NCBI GenBank assembly: GCA_051648405.1
Contig: JBOFFC010000113.1
Location: forward strand, 1 to 5,110
DNA length: 5,110 nucleotides
Source: JBOFFC01 sp051648405
GTDB taxonomy: Bacteria > Planctomycetota > Planctomycetia > Pirellulales > Lacipirellulaceae
Direction of reading: 5' to 3'
This document shows positions 5,098-5,110 of this stretch, piece by piece. Below the pieces are notes generated by a model. That model was not told where the DNA came from and did not search any database. It saw nothing but the letters and a program-made list of their open reading frames with translations. Each line of letters starts with the position of its first letter. Positions within the stretch are counted from its first letter, which is position 1. A program made the translations under genes and the position numbers.

Positions 5098-5110
5098 AGC
5101 AGGAGGCTCC

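Overview
The window is GC-rich bacterial DNA with about 92-96% G/C at third codon positions in the stretches I counted. Several traits suggest a planctomycete of the Pirellulales type: a MazG-like protein with a cysteine tail, a DrrA/YxlF-type ABC ATPase with an 'MPDFFGVYDDM' Q-loop region, a short protein starting 'DQLRTLLTARPFEPF', a lack of Shine-Dalgarno sequences and repeat-rich intergenic DNA. That assignment is inference from remembered family resemblance, not from a search.

Layout. Bases 1-106 are non-coding and hold a C/G-rich imperfect hairpin. A small MazG-like nucleotide pyrophosphohydrolase gene (107-412, +) follows. A 57-bp gap carries a candidate promoter placed so that transcription would begin at, or almost at, the GTG start of the next gene. 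That gene (470-2752, +) encodes a 760-residue exported, membrane-anchored protein with two large extracytoplasmic parts on either side of a two-helix hairpin. After 89 bp of repeat-rich spacer comes an ABC-transporter ATPase (2842-3804, +). The last two genes look like one transport or export operon, but no six-helix permease is present.

Immediately after the ATPase stop codon, 3808-3919 holds two arrays of 7-bp repeats whose starts are exactly 63 bp (9 x 7) apart. A complete tRNA-Glu(CTC) gene (3980-4052, +) follows, with a good intrinsic terminator at 4067-4102. Bases 4107-4449 carry no credible gene, only small repeats and a hairpin.

The right end is the most unusual part. A minus-strand ORF (5097 to 4450) encodes a protein with a TubC-docking-like N-terminal domain and a C-terminal four-cysteine zinc ribbon. 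The stretch between these domains is exactly antisense, codon-in-register, to a complete plus-strand gene (4630-4866, 78 aa) that has its own promoter-like sequence. Third-position G/C by hand count shows plus-strand coding pressure in the middle (about 96%, against 72% when read on the minus strand) and minus-strand coding pressure on both sides (about 92%). The simplest readings are a nested or inserted small gene in an inter-domain linker, or a true antisense overlapping gene pair.
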